Part shown: piece by piece, positions 1 to 7,566 of the stretch
Layout of the letters: every line of letters begins with the position of its first letter
Position numbering within the stretch: position 1 is the stretch's first letter
Assembly (NCBI RefSeq): GCF_947631635.1
Contig: NZ_CANRMB010000023.1
Coordinates: 1 to 55,012 of the forward strand
Direction: 5' to 3'
DNA: 55,012 nucleotides
Origin: an uncultured Dysosmobacter sp.
Lineage (GTDB): Bacteria > Bacillota > Clostridia > Oscillospirales > Oscillospiraceae
Notes under the pieces: model-generated
What the model saw: the letters and a program-made list of their open reading frames with translations, nothing else
What the model was told of the DNA's origin: nothing
Databases searched by the model: none
Translations under genes and position numbers: made by a program

Positions 1-72
1 AATTGGCGATTTTCGTCCGGCCGAAATTGGCTGTTTTCTCCCGGCAGAAAATGGCTAATTTCTCCCGACTCT
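1..72. repeat. Three tandem 24-bp units at the window edge
   Basis: Three consecutive 24-bp units (1-24, 25-48, 49-72) align without gaps around the shared core AA.TGGC...TTTC..CCG. The sequence across the unit junctions can fold: TTTCG pairs with CGAAA around 12-26 and TTTTCT pairs with AGAAAA around 34-51, so the paired arms change together. The array may continue to the left of the window. No open reading frame explains it. Confidence 0.55.
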
Positions 73-240
73 AACACAGTCTTCTGCGACTCTTCGAGTC
101 TCACGCCCAATTTGGTGTTTCTGTTTACTTTTTTGTTTCTATCTTCACACGTCTACTGTTACTGCATGCGTTTTTCGATTTTTACTCATAGGTAAAACCT
201 TTTTGGAACCACGCGCATAGCACGTGGTTTTCGTTTAACA
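73..240 (+). mobile_element. Right part of a structured non-coding element
   Basis: This gene-free stretch resembles the right part of the element at 13771-13990 in order of features: a small GACTC/GAGTC hairpin at 88-100 (GTCTC/GAGAC in the other copy), a long pyrimidine-rich tract, a short AGGT/ACCT hairpin at 190-200, the spacer TTTTTGGAA, and a terminal hairpin at 209-227 with CCACG/CGTGG arms followed by TTTTCGTTTA. The hairpin arms differ between copies but still pair. The subterminal palindrome style recalls ends of IS200/IS605-type elements, but no transposase is present, so the family is inferred only. Confidence 0.45.
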
Positions 241-245
241 AGAAG

Positions 246-283
246 AAGCGCCCCCTGTATCCGGTTGGATACAGGGGGCGCTT
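246..283 (-). terminator. Rho-independent terminator of the CatB-like gene
   Basis: A perfect 17-bp stem (246-262 with 267-283) and a 4-base loop lie 21 bp beyond the stop of the minus-strand acetyltransferase gene. Read on the minus strand it is followed by CTTCTTGTT, a moderately T-rich tail. Confidence 0.85.
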
Positions 284-304
284 GTCATGTTCAAAACGGC
301 GGGT

Positions 305-943
305 TCATGCCAGAGACCGCAGGGCGGCCAGGTCGCCGGACTGGATGGCCCGGATGCCTGCTGCGATCCTCTCCGTGGGCCAGTCCCACCACCGCAGCTT
401 TAGGAGGGTGTCAATGACCTCCTGGGAAAAGCGCCTGCGGATGGTCCGCGCAGGCACGCCGCCGACGATGGTGTAGGGCGGCACATCCTTTGTGACCACT
501 GCCCGCGCGCCAATGATGGCGCCGTCGCCCACGGTGACGCCCGCCAGGATCACTGCCTCATAGCCGATCCACACATCGTTTCCGATGACGATATCCCCCT
601 TGTTGTCCCACGCCTCCGCGGGACTCATGCCGTGCCCCCAGGCCTCGTAAAACAGCGGAAAGGTGTACGTTGACAGGGAGTTCAGCGTGTGGTTGGCGCT
701 GTTGAACAGGAATTTCGCCCCGCAGGCGATGGAGCAGAATTTCCCAATGACCAGCCTGTCGTGGTTGATGGGATAGTGATAGAGCACGTTGTTTTTCTGA
801 AAATCCCTGGGATCATGAACGAAATCGTTGTAGATCGTAAAGTCGCCGACCTCGATGCTCGGATCATCGATGGCATTTTTCAGATAAATGGTCTGGGTAT
901 CCCCCGTTCTCGGATAGATCTTATGACTGTCTGGAACCGTCAT
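305..943 (-). CDS. CatB/Vat-type hexapeptide O-acetyltransferase
   Basis: The 212-residue protein is a left-handed beta-helix acetyltransferase of the xenobiotic acyltransferase (XAT) family, which transfers acetyl from acetyl-CoA to hydroxyl groups. The family includes Vat (streptogramin A) and CatB (chloramphenicol) enzymes. Seen in the sequence are the family's catalytic histidine in FNSANH (His85), the hexapeptide-repeat block beginning IGNDVWIG (about 125-165) and the C-terminal GGVPAR motif. The start has a GAGGAG ribosome site. It follows dnaE by 94 bp and has its own terminator. The substrate cannot be told from sequence; an antibiotic is possible, but many chromosomal homologues have no proven resistance role. 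Confidence 0.85.
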   Translation of the reverse strand: MTVPDSHKIYPRTGDTQTIYLKNAIDDPSIEVGDFTIYNDFVHDPRDFQKNNVLYHYPINHDRLVIGKFCSIACGAKFLFNSANHTLNSLSTYTFPLFYEAWGHGMSPAEAWDNKGDIVIGNDVWIGYEAVILAGVTVGDGAIIGARAVVTKDVPPYTIVGGVPARTIRRRFSQEVIDTLLKLRWWDWPTERIAAGIRAIQSGDLAALRSLA

Positions 944-1037
944 TTCAGAGCTCCTCTCTTGAAATTATTTGAAGACGATCCCAGCCAGGACTTGGCAGCG
1001 TTTCACCACCACACCCGCTTTCTCTCCTTGGATTTGA

Positions 1038-4000
1038 TCATTTCACCACCACATTGGCCTCGCCCAGCGTCTCCCGCGCCTCCTCCAGCAGGGCTTTGTG
1101 CAGCAGGACATTGCTGCCGTAGACCTTCCGGGTGTCCGCCATGACCATCTTCACCGGCGTGGTGCCGGGGAACATGGCAAAGACCAGCTTCATGTGGCGG
1201 ACCGCCGGGTCCCCGATGCTGGGGAATTTCAAAAACAGCGTGTTCCCCTCCGCGATCTTCTCCCCTCTGGGCCGGGCGGGTCCCTCGGCGGGGATGCCGC
1301 CATCCACTGTGGACAGCGGATAGGCGGAGTCGCACATGATCTGGGGGGCCTTCTCGTCCCGGACGGACAGCCGCCCCTTTACCACCACCGCCTGGTTCTC
1401 CTTCAGATAGGCGCCGCAGGTGTCCAATACTCTGGAAAAACACAGCAGTTCCATGGAGGCCGTATCGTCCTCCACCATCACATAGGCCATCAGGCTGTTG
1501 TTCTTGGTGGTCTTGGTCTTGCTGGAGGTGATCACACCGGCGATGGTGACGCGCTGGCCGTCAGCGAAGCGGGTGGGGCCGCTCTCCTGGGCAAAGTCCT
1601 CCAAAATGGACCCAATGGTGGGAGCGTTCAGCTTTTTCACCGTGTTCCGGTAGGCGTCCATGGGATGGCCGGAGAGGTAAAGCCCGGTGGTCTCCTTCTC
1701 CATGTTCATCAATTCCTGGGCGCTGTACTCCCGGATATCCGGCAGCGGTATCTCCTTTACAGGCACTGTGCCGCCATTGATGCCGGCGGCCATGGAGAAA
1801 AAGTCCATCTGGCCGTCCAGATTCTGCCGCTGCTGGACGGCGGCGGAGTCCATGACCTTCTCGTAGACCCGGATCAGTTGAGAGCGCCGTGCGCCAAAGC
1901 TGTCGAAAGCGCCGGAGCGGATGAGGTTCTCCACCGCCCGTTTGTTCATCTCACTGCCGGTCATCCGGCTGCAGAAGTCATTCAGGGAGGCGAAGGGCGC
2001 GTTTTCCCGCTCCCGCATCACAGCCTGGATAAAGCCCCGTCCGATATTTTTGATGGCCACCAGGCCGAACCGGATCCCCTCCTCCTCCACTGTAAAGCGG
2101 TCGGCGGAGCGGTTGATGTCCGGCGGCAGCAGCTTGATGCCGCAGTCCTTGCACTCGTTGATATACCCCGCCACTTTGTCGGAGTTGTCCAAAACGCTGG
2201 TCAGCAGGGCCGCCATATACTCCTTGGTATAGTGGCATTTGAAGTAGGCGGTCTGGTAGGCCACCACGGCGTAGGCCACGGCGTGAGCCTTGTTGAAGGC
2301 GTACTCCGCGAAGGCGTCGATCTCCTCATAGATGCCCTTGGCAGTCTCCTCGGGAACGCCGTTGGCGACACAGCCGGCAATCTTGCGCTCCGGGTCGCCG
2401 TAGATGAAGAACTGGCGCTCCCGCTCGATCTGCGCCCGCTTCTTCTTGCTCATGGCCCGTCGCACCATGTCCGCCTGGCCCAGGGAATAGCCCGCCAGCC
2501 GCTGGAAGATCTGAATGACCTGCTCCTGATAGACGATACAGCCGTAGGTGATGGACAGGATCGGCTCCAGGGACGGGTGGCGATATCGGATCTGCCTGGG
2601 GTCGTGCTTGCAGGCGATGAACCGGGGGATGGAGTCCATGGGGCCGGGACGGTACAGGGCGATGATCGCGGTGATATCCTCGATATTCTGGGGCTTCAGG
2701 CCCACACACACGCCGGTCATGCCGGAGGACTCCATCTGAAACACACCGGAGGTCTGGCCCCGGGAGATCATCTCGAAGGTCTCCTTATCGTCCTCCGGGA
2801 TGTCCGCCAGCCGGAAATCCGGCTGATACGCCTGCACCATCTTCACCGCGTCATCCAGCACCGTCAAGTTGCGCAGGCCCAGGAAGTCCATCTTCAAAAG
2901 GCCCAGCTCCTCCAGTGTCGTCATGACATACTGGCAGACCACGGCCTCGTCGTTTTTCGCCAGGGGCACGTATTCGTAGACCGGCCGCTTGGTGATGACC
3001 ACACCAGCGGCATGGGTGGAGGCGTGGCGGGGCATGCCCTCCAGCGCCCTGGCGGTGTCGATGAGCTTGCGGACCTGCTCGTCGCTGTCATAGGAATCAC
3101 GGAGGGGCTTGGAGAGCCGCAGAGCGTCGTCCAGGGTGATGTGCAGGGTGTTCGGCACCTGCTTGGCAATGACGTCCACCTCGGCATAGGGGATGTTCAT
3201 GACCCGCCCCACATCCCGGATGACGCCCCTGGCCGCCATGGTGCCGAAGGTCACAATCTGGGCCACATGGTCGTCGCCGTACTTCCGGCGGACATAATCC
3301 ACCACCTCGCCCCGGCGGGTATCGCCGAAGTCCATGTCAATATCCGGCATGCTCACCCGCTCCGGATTCAGGAAGCGCTCAAAGTACAGGTTGTACTGCA
3401 TGGGGTCGATATCGGTGATCTCCAAGCAGTAGCTGACGATGGAACCCGCCGCGCTGCCGCGCCCCGGTCCCACCGGGATGTCTACGCTCTTGGCGTAGCG
3501 CACAAAGTCGGAGACGATGAGGAAATAGTCCGTAAAGCCCATCTTCTCGATCATGTCCAGCTCGTATTGAAGCTGGCCGCGATACTGATCATCCCCGCCA
3601 TAGCGGGCCTGATACCCCTCATCGCACAGCTTTTTCAGATAGGCGGCGCTGTCATAGCCGGGAGGCAGCTGGAATTCCGGCAGGTGGTACTTGCCGAAGG
3701 TGAATTCCAAATTGCACATGTCCGCGATCTTCGCCGTGTTCTCAAAGGCGCCCGCGCAGTCCCCGAACAGCTCCGCCATCTCTGCCTCGCTGCGGAGATA
3801 AAAATTCCTTGGCTCATAGCGCATCCGGTTCTCATCGTCGATGGTCTTACCGGTCTGGATGCACAGCAGCACATCGTGGGCCTCGGCGTCCTCCTTGCGG
3901 AGGTAGTGAGCGTCGTTGGTGCACACCAGGGGGATTCCCGTCTCCTCGTGGATGCGCAGCAAGTGCCGGTTCACAACGGCCTGTTCCCGGATGCCGTGGT

Positions 4001-4532
4001 CCTGCAATTCCAGGTAGAAGTGGTCCGGCCCGAAGATCTCCTGCATTTGCAGGGCGTATTCCTTCGCGTTTTCATACTCCCCGTTCCGCAGCATCCGGGG
4101 GATCTCCCCCGCCAGACACGCAGACAGGGCGATGAGGCCTCTGCTGTGCTCCTTCAGCAGGGCCAGGTCGATGCGGGGCTTGATGTAAAAGCCCTCCGTC
4201 CAGGCCATGGACACCATGTAGGAGAGGTTGCGGTAGCCCTCCTCGTTCTCGCACAGCAGCACCAGGTGGCGGCTCTCGGCGTCGAACTCGTGGACCTTGT
4301 CAAAGCGGGAACGGCCCCTGGGGGTCACATACACCTCGCAGCCGATGATCGGCTTGACGCCCTCTTGTTTGCAGGCCCGGTAGAAGTCGATGACGCCGTA
4401 CATCACGCCGTGGTCCGTGATGGCGCAGGCGCTCTGTCCCATGGACTTCACCACCTTGGGCAGGTCCTTGATGCGGCATGCGCCGTCCAGCAGGCTGTAT
4501 TCCGTATGAACATGTAAATGGACGAAGGACAT
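1038..4532 (-). CDS. dnaE: DNA polymerase III subunit alpha, DnaE type
   Basis: The 1164-residue protein is the C-family replicative polymerase DnaE. It opens with a PHP domain (HLHVHTEYS, residues 5-13). The palm domain carries the catalytic aspartates in PDIDMDF (Asp397 and Asp399) and a later KMDFLGLRN motif. A fingers region, a tandem helix-hairpin-helix region and a C-terminal OB-fold (about residues 990-1080) follow. In Firmicutes that also have PolC, DnaE usually extends RNA primers before PolC takes over; PolC is present here at 26261-30247. The start is 3 bp after the remnant coding stretch 4536-4613 and has a GAGGAA ribosome site inside it, so dnaE was probably translationally coupled to the gene split by the element at 4618-4796. 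Confidence 0.97.
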   Translation of the reverse strand: MSFVHLHVHTEYSLLDGACRIKDLPKVVKSMGQSACAITDHGVMYGVIDFYRACKQEGVKPIIGCEVYVTPRGRSRFDKVHEFDAESRHLVLLCENEEGYRNLSYMVSMAWTEGFYIKPRIDLALLKEHSRGLIALSACLAGEIPRMLRNGEYENAKEYALQMQEIFGPDHFYLELQDHGIREQAVVNRHLLRIHEETGIPLVCTNDAHYLRKEDAEAHDVLLCIQTGKTIDDENRMRYEPRNFYLRSEAEMAELFGDCAGAFENTAKIADMCNLEFTFGKYHLPEFQLPPGYDSAAYLKKLCDEGYQARYGGDDQYRGQLQYELDMIEKMGFTDYFLIVSDFVRYAKSVDIPVGPGRGSAAGSIVSYCLEITDIDPMQYNLYFERFLNPERVSMPDIDMDFGDTRRGEVVDYVRRKYGDDHVAQIVTFGTMAARGVIRDVGRVMNIPYAEVDVIAKQVPNTLHITLDDALRLSKPLRDSYDSDEQVRKLIDTARALEGMPRHASTHAAGVVITKRPVYEYVPLAKNDEAVVCQYVMTTLEELGLLKMDFLGLRNLTVLDDAVKMVQAYQPDFRLADIPEDDKETFEMISRGQTSGVFQMESSGMTGVCVGLKPQNIEDITAIIALYRPGPMDSIPRFIACKHDPRQIRYRHPSLEPILSITYGCIVYQEQVIQIFQRLAGYSLGQADMVRRAMSKKKRAQIERERQFFIYGDPERKIAGCVANGVPEETAKGIYEEIDAFAEYAFNKAHAVAYAVVAYQTAYFKCHYTKEYMAALLTSVLDNSDKVAGYINECKDCGIKLLPPDINRSADRFTVEEEGIRFGLVAIKNIGRGFIQAVMRERENAPFASLNDFCSRMTGSEMNKRAVENLIRSGAFDSFGARRSQLIRVYEKVMDSAAVQQRQNLDGQMDFFSMAAGINGGTVPVKEIPLPDIREYSAQELMNMEKETTGLYLSGHPMDAYRNTVKKLNAPTIGSILEDFAQESGPTRFADGQRVTIAGVITSSKTKTTKNNSLMAYVMVEDDTASMELLCFSRVLDTCGAYLKENQAVVVKGRLSVRDEKAPQIMCDSAYPLSTVDGGIPAEGPARPRGEKIAEGNTLFLKFPSIGDPAVRHMKLVFAMFPGTTPVKMVMADTRKVYGSNVLLHKALLEEARETLGEANVVVK

Positions 4533-4535
4533 GGG

Positions 4536-4613
4536 CTATTCCTCAACTTCCTCAAAATTCTCCCGCAAAAAGCGTAAAATATCTTTGGCTCCATCATGGG
4601 AATCAATTGTCAT
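4536..4613 (-). pseudogene. Severed C-terminal end of the upstream membrane protein
   Basis: These 25 codons, starting at an internal ATG and stopping 3 bp before dnaE, read like the tail of a protein (charged, with a DILRFLRENF helix). They are in frame with the membrane protein at 4786-5250 once the element 4618-4796 and one flanking dinucleotide are removed. The tail resembles the EETIAFIENDLL tail of the neighbouring paralogue at 5273-5752. I therefore read it as the displaced C-terminus, not an independent gene, although an internal start could allow some translation. Confidence 0.6.
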
Positions 4614-4617
4614 GATA

Positions 4618-4796
4618 TAGTCAATTAACTTGAAAAATCGCTTGCGATTTTTCAAGCGGGCTATGCCCGCTGCGCGCAAAGTGCGCAGTAATTGACTATA
4701 AAATCTAAATCAAGGCCGCATCCCGCGGCCTGTCACAGCGCACATGCGCTGTGACACTTGAAAAGTGGTGTTACCACTTTTCAAGTTATTTGATTA
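4618..4796. mobile_element. Six-hairpin palindromic element, copy 1
   Basis: A 179-bp non-coding element made of six back-to-back hairpins: 4629-4656 (13-bp stem), 4656-4670, 4671-4687, 4714-4730, 4731-4756 (11-bp stem) and 4756-4786 (14-bp stem). Hairpins one to three are enclosed by TAGTCAATTA at 4618-4627 pairing with TAATTGACTA at 4689-4698. Hairpins four to six are flanked by AATCAA and TTGATT. The outer ends are flanked by TA (4616-4617) and TG (4797-4798), compatible with a decayed TA target duplication. It splits a membrane-protein gene. There is no open reading frame, so any movement must rely on proteins encoded elsewhere. Related to the element at 7678-7865. Confidence 0.7.
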
Positions 4797-5250
4797 TGGC
4801 GTGGATGAAGTGGCGCAGATACAGCACCGTTGCGGCAGCCGCCACCACCACCGTCTCCACAGTGTGGGGTGACAGAAACCAACTGTACACGCCAAGGAGC
4901 GGAAAGACCGCAAACAGCAGCTTTCCCGCAGGATGGATACGGAACCGCCCGGACAGGACGCTTCCGCCTCGACCGTCTGAGCGGACCTCTCCGCAAAAGG
5001 GATCGTTCCACTGCCAGTCCGTCCTCAGTCCCCTGGTCCAGCCCACACCATTGCCCTTCGGCACCCAGCCGTCCGCCGCGGCATAACGGTGCACGGTCGT
5101 TCGTCTCACCGCAAAACGCCTGTTTTTCCATTTGGTCCTGATATAGACCTCCGTATTTTCCAGCTGGTCATAAAACCGGACCTCTCCCGGCAAAATGCCG
5201 GGAATGCGTGCCGGCGGCAGCGGGCTGTAAAAGATATACCTCTTTCCCAT
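4786..5250 (-). CDS. Membrane protein of unknown function, C-terminus displaced by an element
   Basis: The present reading frame gives 154 residues: a soluble, Trp/Arg-rich N-terminal part (about 1-105) and two closely spaced hydrophobic segments near 109-150. Its last three codons come from the element 4618-4796. Removing the element restores a product of about 177 residues ending at 4536. It resembles the next gene upstream (5273-5752) in layout: an N-terminal RY..YS.L motif, an SG.F stretch before the membrane segments, and a charged helical tail. I recognise no named family. It lies in the whiA-dnaE minus-strand run with a GGGGAG ribosome site. The protein may be non-functional or may tolerate loss of the tail. 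Confidence 0.6.
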   Translation of the reverse strand: MGKRYIFYSPLPPARIPGILPGEVRFYDQLENTEVYIRTKWKNRRFAVRRTTVHRYAAADGWVPKGNGVGWTRGLRTDWQWNDPFCGEVRSDGRGGSVLSGRFRIHPAGKLLFAVFPLLGVYSWFLSPHTVETVVVAAAATVLYLRHFIHAIIK

Positions 5251-5272
5251 ATGGCACTCTCCCCTGGCAAAT

Positions 5273-5752
5273 TCACGCCTTCTTTTTCAGCAAGTCATTT
5301 TCAATAAACGCGATGGTCTCCTCCTGCTGGCGGCGTCCGAATTCCGGGGCCAGCTTTGTCCATAAAAACCAGCCCAGACCGCCCCACAGAAGAACGCAGA
5401 CCGGCAGCACCGTCAAAGCAAATGCGCTCGCCCCGGCAAAGGCCAGTCCCATCAGGAATGCCGCCGCCATCGCGCCCAGCAGAAAATTCCGCATGGCCCT
5501 GGTCGGCTGAAAACCGCCGGAGATATAGCAGCCCTGTTCCGACTCCGTCAAGGTCCCCACAAAGGGCAGTTGGGGGCGGACCTGCCGCATCCCGCCGGTC
5601 TTGAGGAGATAAAACCGTCCATCCGGCAGGAGCTTTGCAAAAACCTGGTGCTCCTCATACATCCACCCGATCCTCATTGGCCGTGCCCGCACCAGCAGGC
5701 GGGCCCTGACCTGCTCCGGAGTCAGTTCGCTGTACCACTCATATCGTCTCAT
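5273..5752 (-). CDS. Membrane protein of unknown function, paralogue of the next gene
   Basis: I chose the start at 5752 (RRYEWYSELT), which has GGAAAG 9 bases upstream; the longer frame to 5866 runs back through the zinc-ribbon gene and is a shadow. This gives 159 residues: a soluble N-terminal half and two hydrophobic segments at about 91-130 in the sense of the mature frame, then a charged tail. It is followed after 22 bp by a similar gene (4786-5250), suggesting an old tandem duplication. The function is unknown. A membrane-associated two-helix protein with a cytosolic beta-rich head is the most I can say. Confidence 0.65.
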   Translation of the reverse strand: MRRYEWYSELTPEQVRARLLVRARPMRIGWMYEEHQVFAKLLPDGRFYLLKTGGMRQVRPQLPFVGTLTESEQGCYISGGFQPTRAMRNFLLGAMAAAFLMGLAFAGASAFALTVLPVCVLLWGGLGWFLWTKLAPEFGRRQQEETIAFIENDLLKKKA

Positions 5753-5804
5753 CGCAATGTACTTTCCATCCAGCGCTCCTCTCACGGTCTCATGACCTGA
5801 CAGA

Positions 5805-6094
5805 TCACAGCTTTTCACCGCAGTTGGGGCAGTATCTGGGGAGTTTACTGGGTATGCGGCCTCCAAGCATCAGGATTCTCCGCAGGAAGGACATTTGACG
5901 TACAAAAAGCCGCAGACCAGCCCCGCCGTCATGCTGGTGACACCCAGAATGGCCAATACGCCCGGGAGCACCACGGAATCTGCCGTGCCGCTGACTGCAA
6001 TACTCAGGATCAACAGCACAAATCCGCTCCAAAACAAAAGATTTGTGACCCGCAGGGCCTGATGACAGTCCGGTTTCTTTTTCATATTTTTCAT
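5805..6094 (-). pseudogene. Small membrane zinc-ribbon protein gene with a frameshift
   Basis: The frame starting at 6094 encodes two hydrophobic segments and then CPSCGES followed at once by a stop (5870). The next frame continues directly with MLGGRIPSKLPRYCPNCGEKL to a stop at 5805. One extra C at about 5871-5874 would join them into a 96-residue protein with two transmembrane helices and a CPxCG...CPxCG zinc ribbon. It is either a real frameshift or a sequence error. It sits between the C_GCAxxG gene and the two related membrane proteins. Small helix-plus-zinc-ribbon proteins also occur at 46821-47021 and 47100-47396. Confidence 0.65.
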
Positions 6095-6142
6095 ATCTAC
6101 CGCACCTGATCTCTCAAAACAGCTTTCTCCGCGGCATAGCGC

Positions 6143-6592
6143 TCACGCCTGCTTTTCCCGCTCCGCCAGCATCTCCTCCACGATCTCCACGGCGGTGGTG
6201 ATCATAATATCACAGTGGCCCGTCAGGCCCATGGCCTTGGCGGCGGGGGTGGTGTCGTCGGGGACGAATTTGTTTTTCAGCAGCTCCTGGCAGCGCAGGG
6301 CGCCGAATTTTCCGGAAAAGCGTTTTTGAAGCTCCTTGGACAGCGCCACCGTCCGCTTCTTGCTCCCAACAGGGTCTGCCGCGTCCACCGGGGTCAGCAG
6401 TCCCAGTGTCATGACGGCGCCGGTGATGGCGCCGCACAGCTCGCCCGTGCCCGCGCCGGAGCCAAAGCCGCCGCCGATGTCAAAGCTGGCCTGCTCAGTG
6501 AGGCCCGTCAGGTCGGTAAAGGCCGCCAGAACGCTCTGGCAGCAGTTGAAGCCCTTCTTGTGCATCTCATGTGCTTTTTCGTAACGATTCAT
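6143..6592 (-). CDS. C_GCAxxG_C_C family redox-type protein
   Basis: The 149-residue protein matches the C_GCAxxG_C_C family: cysteines in NCCQSVL (about residue 17), the GELCGAITGA signature in the centre, a later conserved RCQELL cysteine and a C-terminal GHCDIM cysteine. Family members are small proteins, often near redox or transport genes, with a probable metal- or redox-binding role that is not firmly established. I use the start at 6592, because AAAGGAG lies 8 bases before it, whereas the ATG at 6613 has no ribosome site. It follows whiA by 32 bp and is probably in its transcript. Confidence 0.85.
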   Translation of the reverse strand: MNRYEKAHEMHKKGFNCCQSVLAAFTDLTGLTEQASFDIGGGFGSGAGTGELCGAITGAVMTLGLLTPVDAADPVGSKKRTVALSKELQKRFSGKFGALRCQELLKNKFVPDDTTPAAKAMGLTGHCDIMITTAVEIVEEMLAEREKQA

Positions 6593-6624
6593 CAGAATAT
6601 CTCCTTTTATCATGTGATTTTATT

Positions 6625-7563
6625 TTACAGGTCTTTTGCCAGTTCCATAATTTTGCGAAGCCGGTGGTTCAAACAGGATTTGGTCACCGGCGGGTCAAAC
6701 TCCTCCGCCAGCTCACTGAGGGTCAGCTCCGGGTTTTCCAGGCGGAGGGCCGCCGTCAATTGCAGCTTGTCCGGCAGCTGCTCCAGAAGCCCCGCCGTCC
6801 GAAGCCTGCGGATGGCCTCCATCTGCTCCTGGGCCGCCTCCACCGCCTTGTCCAAATTGGCGCTGTCGCAGTTGAGACGGCGGTTCACACTGTTGCGCAG
6901 GTCCTTTTCCAGCTTGGCGGACATGATCTTCATAGCCGCCACCGGCGCGCCGATCAGGGTGAGAAAATCCTCGATCTGGTCGCTCTGCTTAAAATAGGTC
7001 ACAAAGCTGCTGTTGCGGGCGACGCTCTTGGGCGGATAGCCGCACTCCCGCAGCAGCACCTCCAGCTCCCGGCTGGCCTGGAGGTGGAAGGTGGTCAGCT
7101 CCAGGTGATACCGCTTCATCGGGTCCGTGATGCTGCCGCCCGCGAAGAAGATGCCCCGCAGAAACGACGCCCGGCAGCACTCCTCCTCCAGCATGCCGAA
7201 GTTGACGTGCAGCACCAGATGCTGTCTGGGGTCGTAGCCCAGCAGATTGATGATGTGATCCAGCTTTTTGCGGTCTGTGATCTGAAACACCATCTTTCCA
7301 GGCGGCTCCCCGGCGGACCCGCCGGGGGCGGTCCCATTGGGCCGGGGCGGCTCCGGCTGACGGTCGAACTGCAGATTGAACGCCCGCTTGAACAGCTTGG
7401 GGAGACGGGCGGCAAAATTGGGGTTCTCCGTGACGATGCGGACCTCCGTAGAGCTGAAGGTGTTGCAGTACAGCAGGATGCCGTATGCCTCCGCCCGGGC
7501 GCAGCACAGCTTCTGCACCGGGAGCCTGCACAATTCGTTTTTCGTATCAAAGGAAAAGGACAT
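6625..7563 (-). CDS. whiA: DNA-binding protein WhiA
   Basis: The 312-residue protein is WhiA. It has a degenerate LAGLIDADG homing-endonuclease-like N-terminal fold (FSFDTKNELCR start, then the RGIFFAGGSITDP segment) and a C-terminal helix-turn-helix (about 255-312, ending NHRLRKIMELAKDL). WhiA acts as a DNA-binding regulator in sporulating actinobacteria; in Firmicutes it affects cell division and chromosome segregation. The gene is in the conserved rapZ-yvcK-whiA order, interrupted here by a broken lipoprotein gene. Its GGAGG site overlaps the last codons of that pseudogene, suggesting former translational coupling. Confidence 0.95.
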   Translation of the reverse strand: MSFSFDTKNELCRLPVQKLCCARAEAYGILLYCNTFSSTEVRIVTENPNFAARLPKLFKRAFNLQFDRQPEPPRPNGTAPGGSAGEPPGKMVFQITDRKKLDHIINLLGYDPRQHLVLHVNFGMLEEECCRASFLRGIFFAGGSITDPMKRYHLELTTFHLQASRELEVLLRECGYPPKSVARNSSFVTYFKQSDQIEDFLTLIGAPVAAMKIMSAKLEKDLRNSVNRRLNCDSANLDKAVEAAQEQMEAIRRLRTAGLLEQLPDKLQLTAALRLENPELTLSELAEEFDPPVTKSCLNHRLRKIMELAKDL

Positions 7564-7566
7564 CCC

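Noticed and set aside
1098..4517. A 1139-codon open frame on the plus strand
   Set aside because: It lies antisense to dnaE, has no family signature and arises from GC-rich third positions; dnaE is unmistakable on the other strand.
5753..5866. N-terminal extension of the 5273-5752 protein
   Set aside because: The extension reads antisense-shifted through the zinc-ribbon gene tail; a ribosome site and family-like start exist at 5752.
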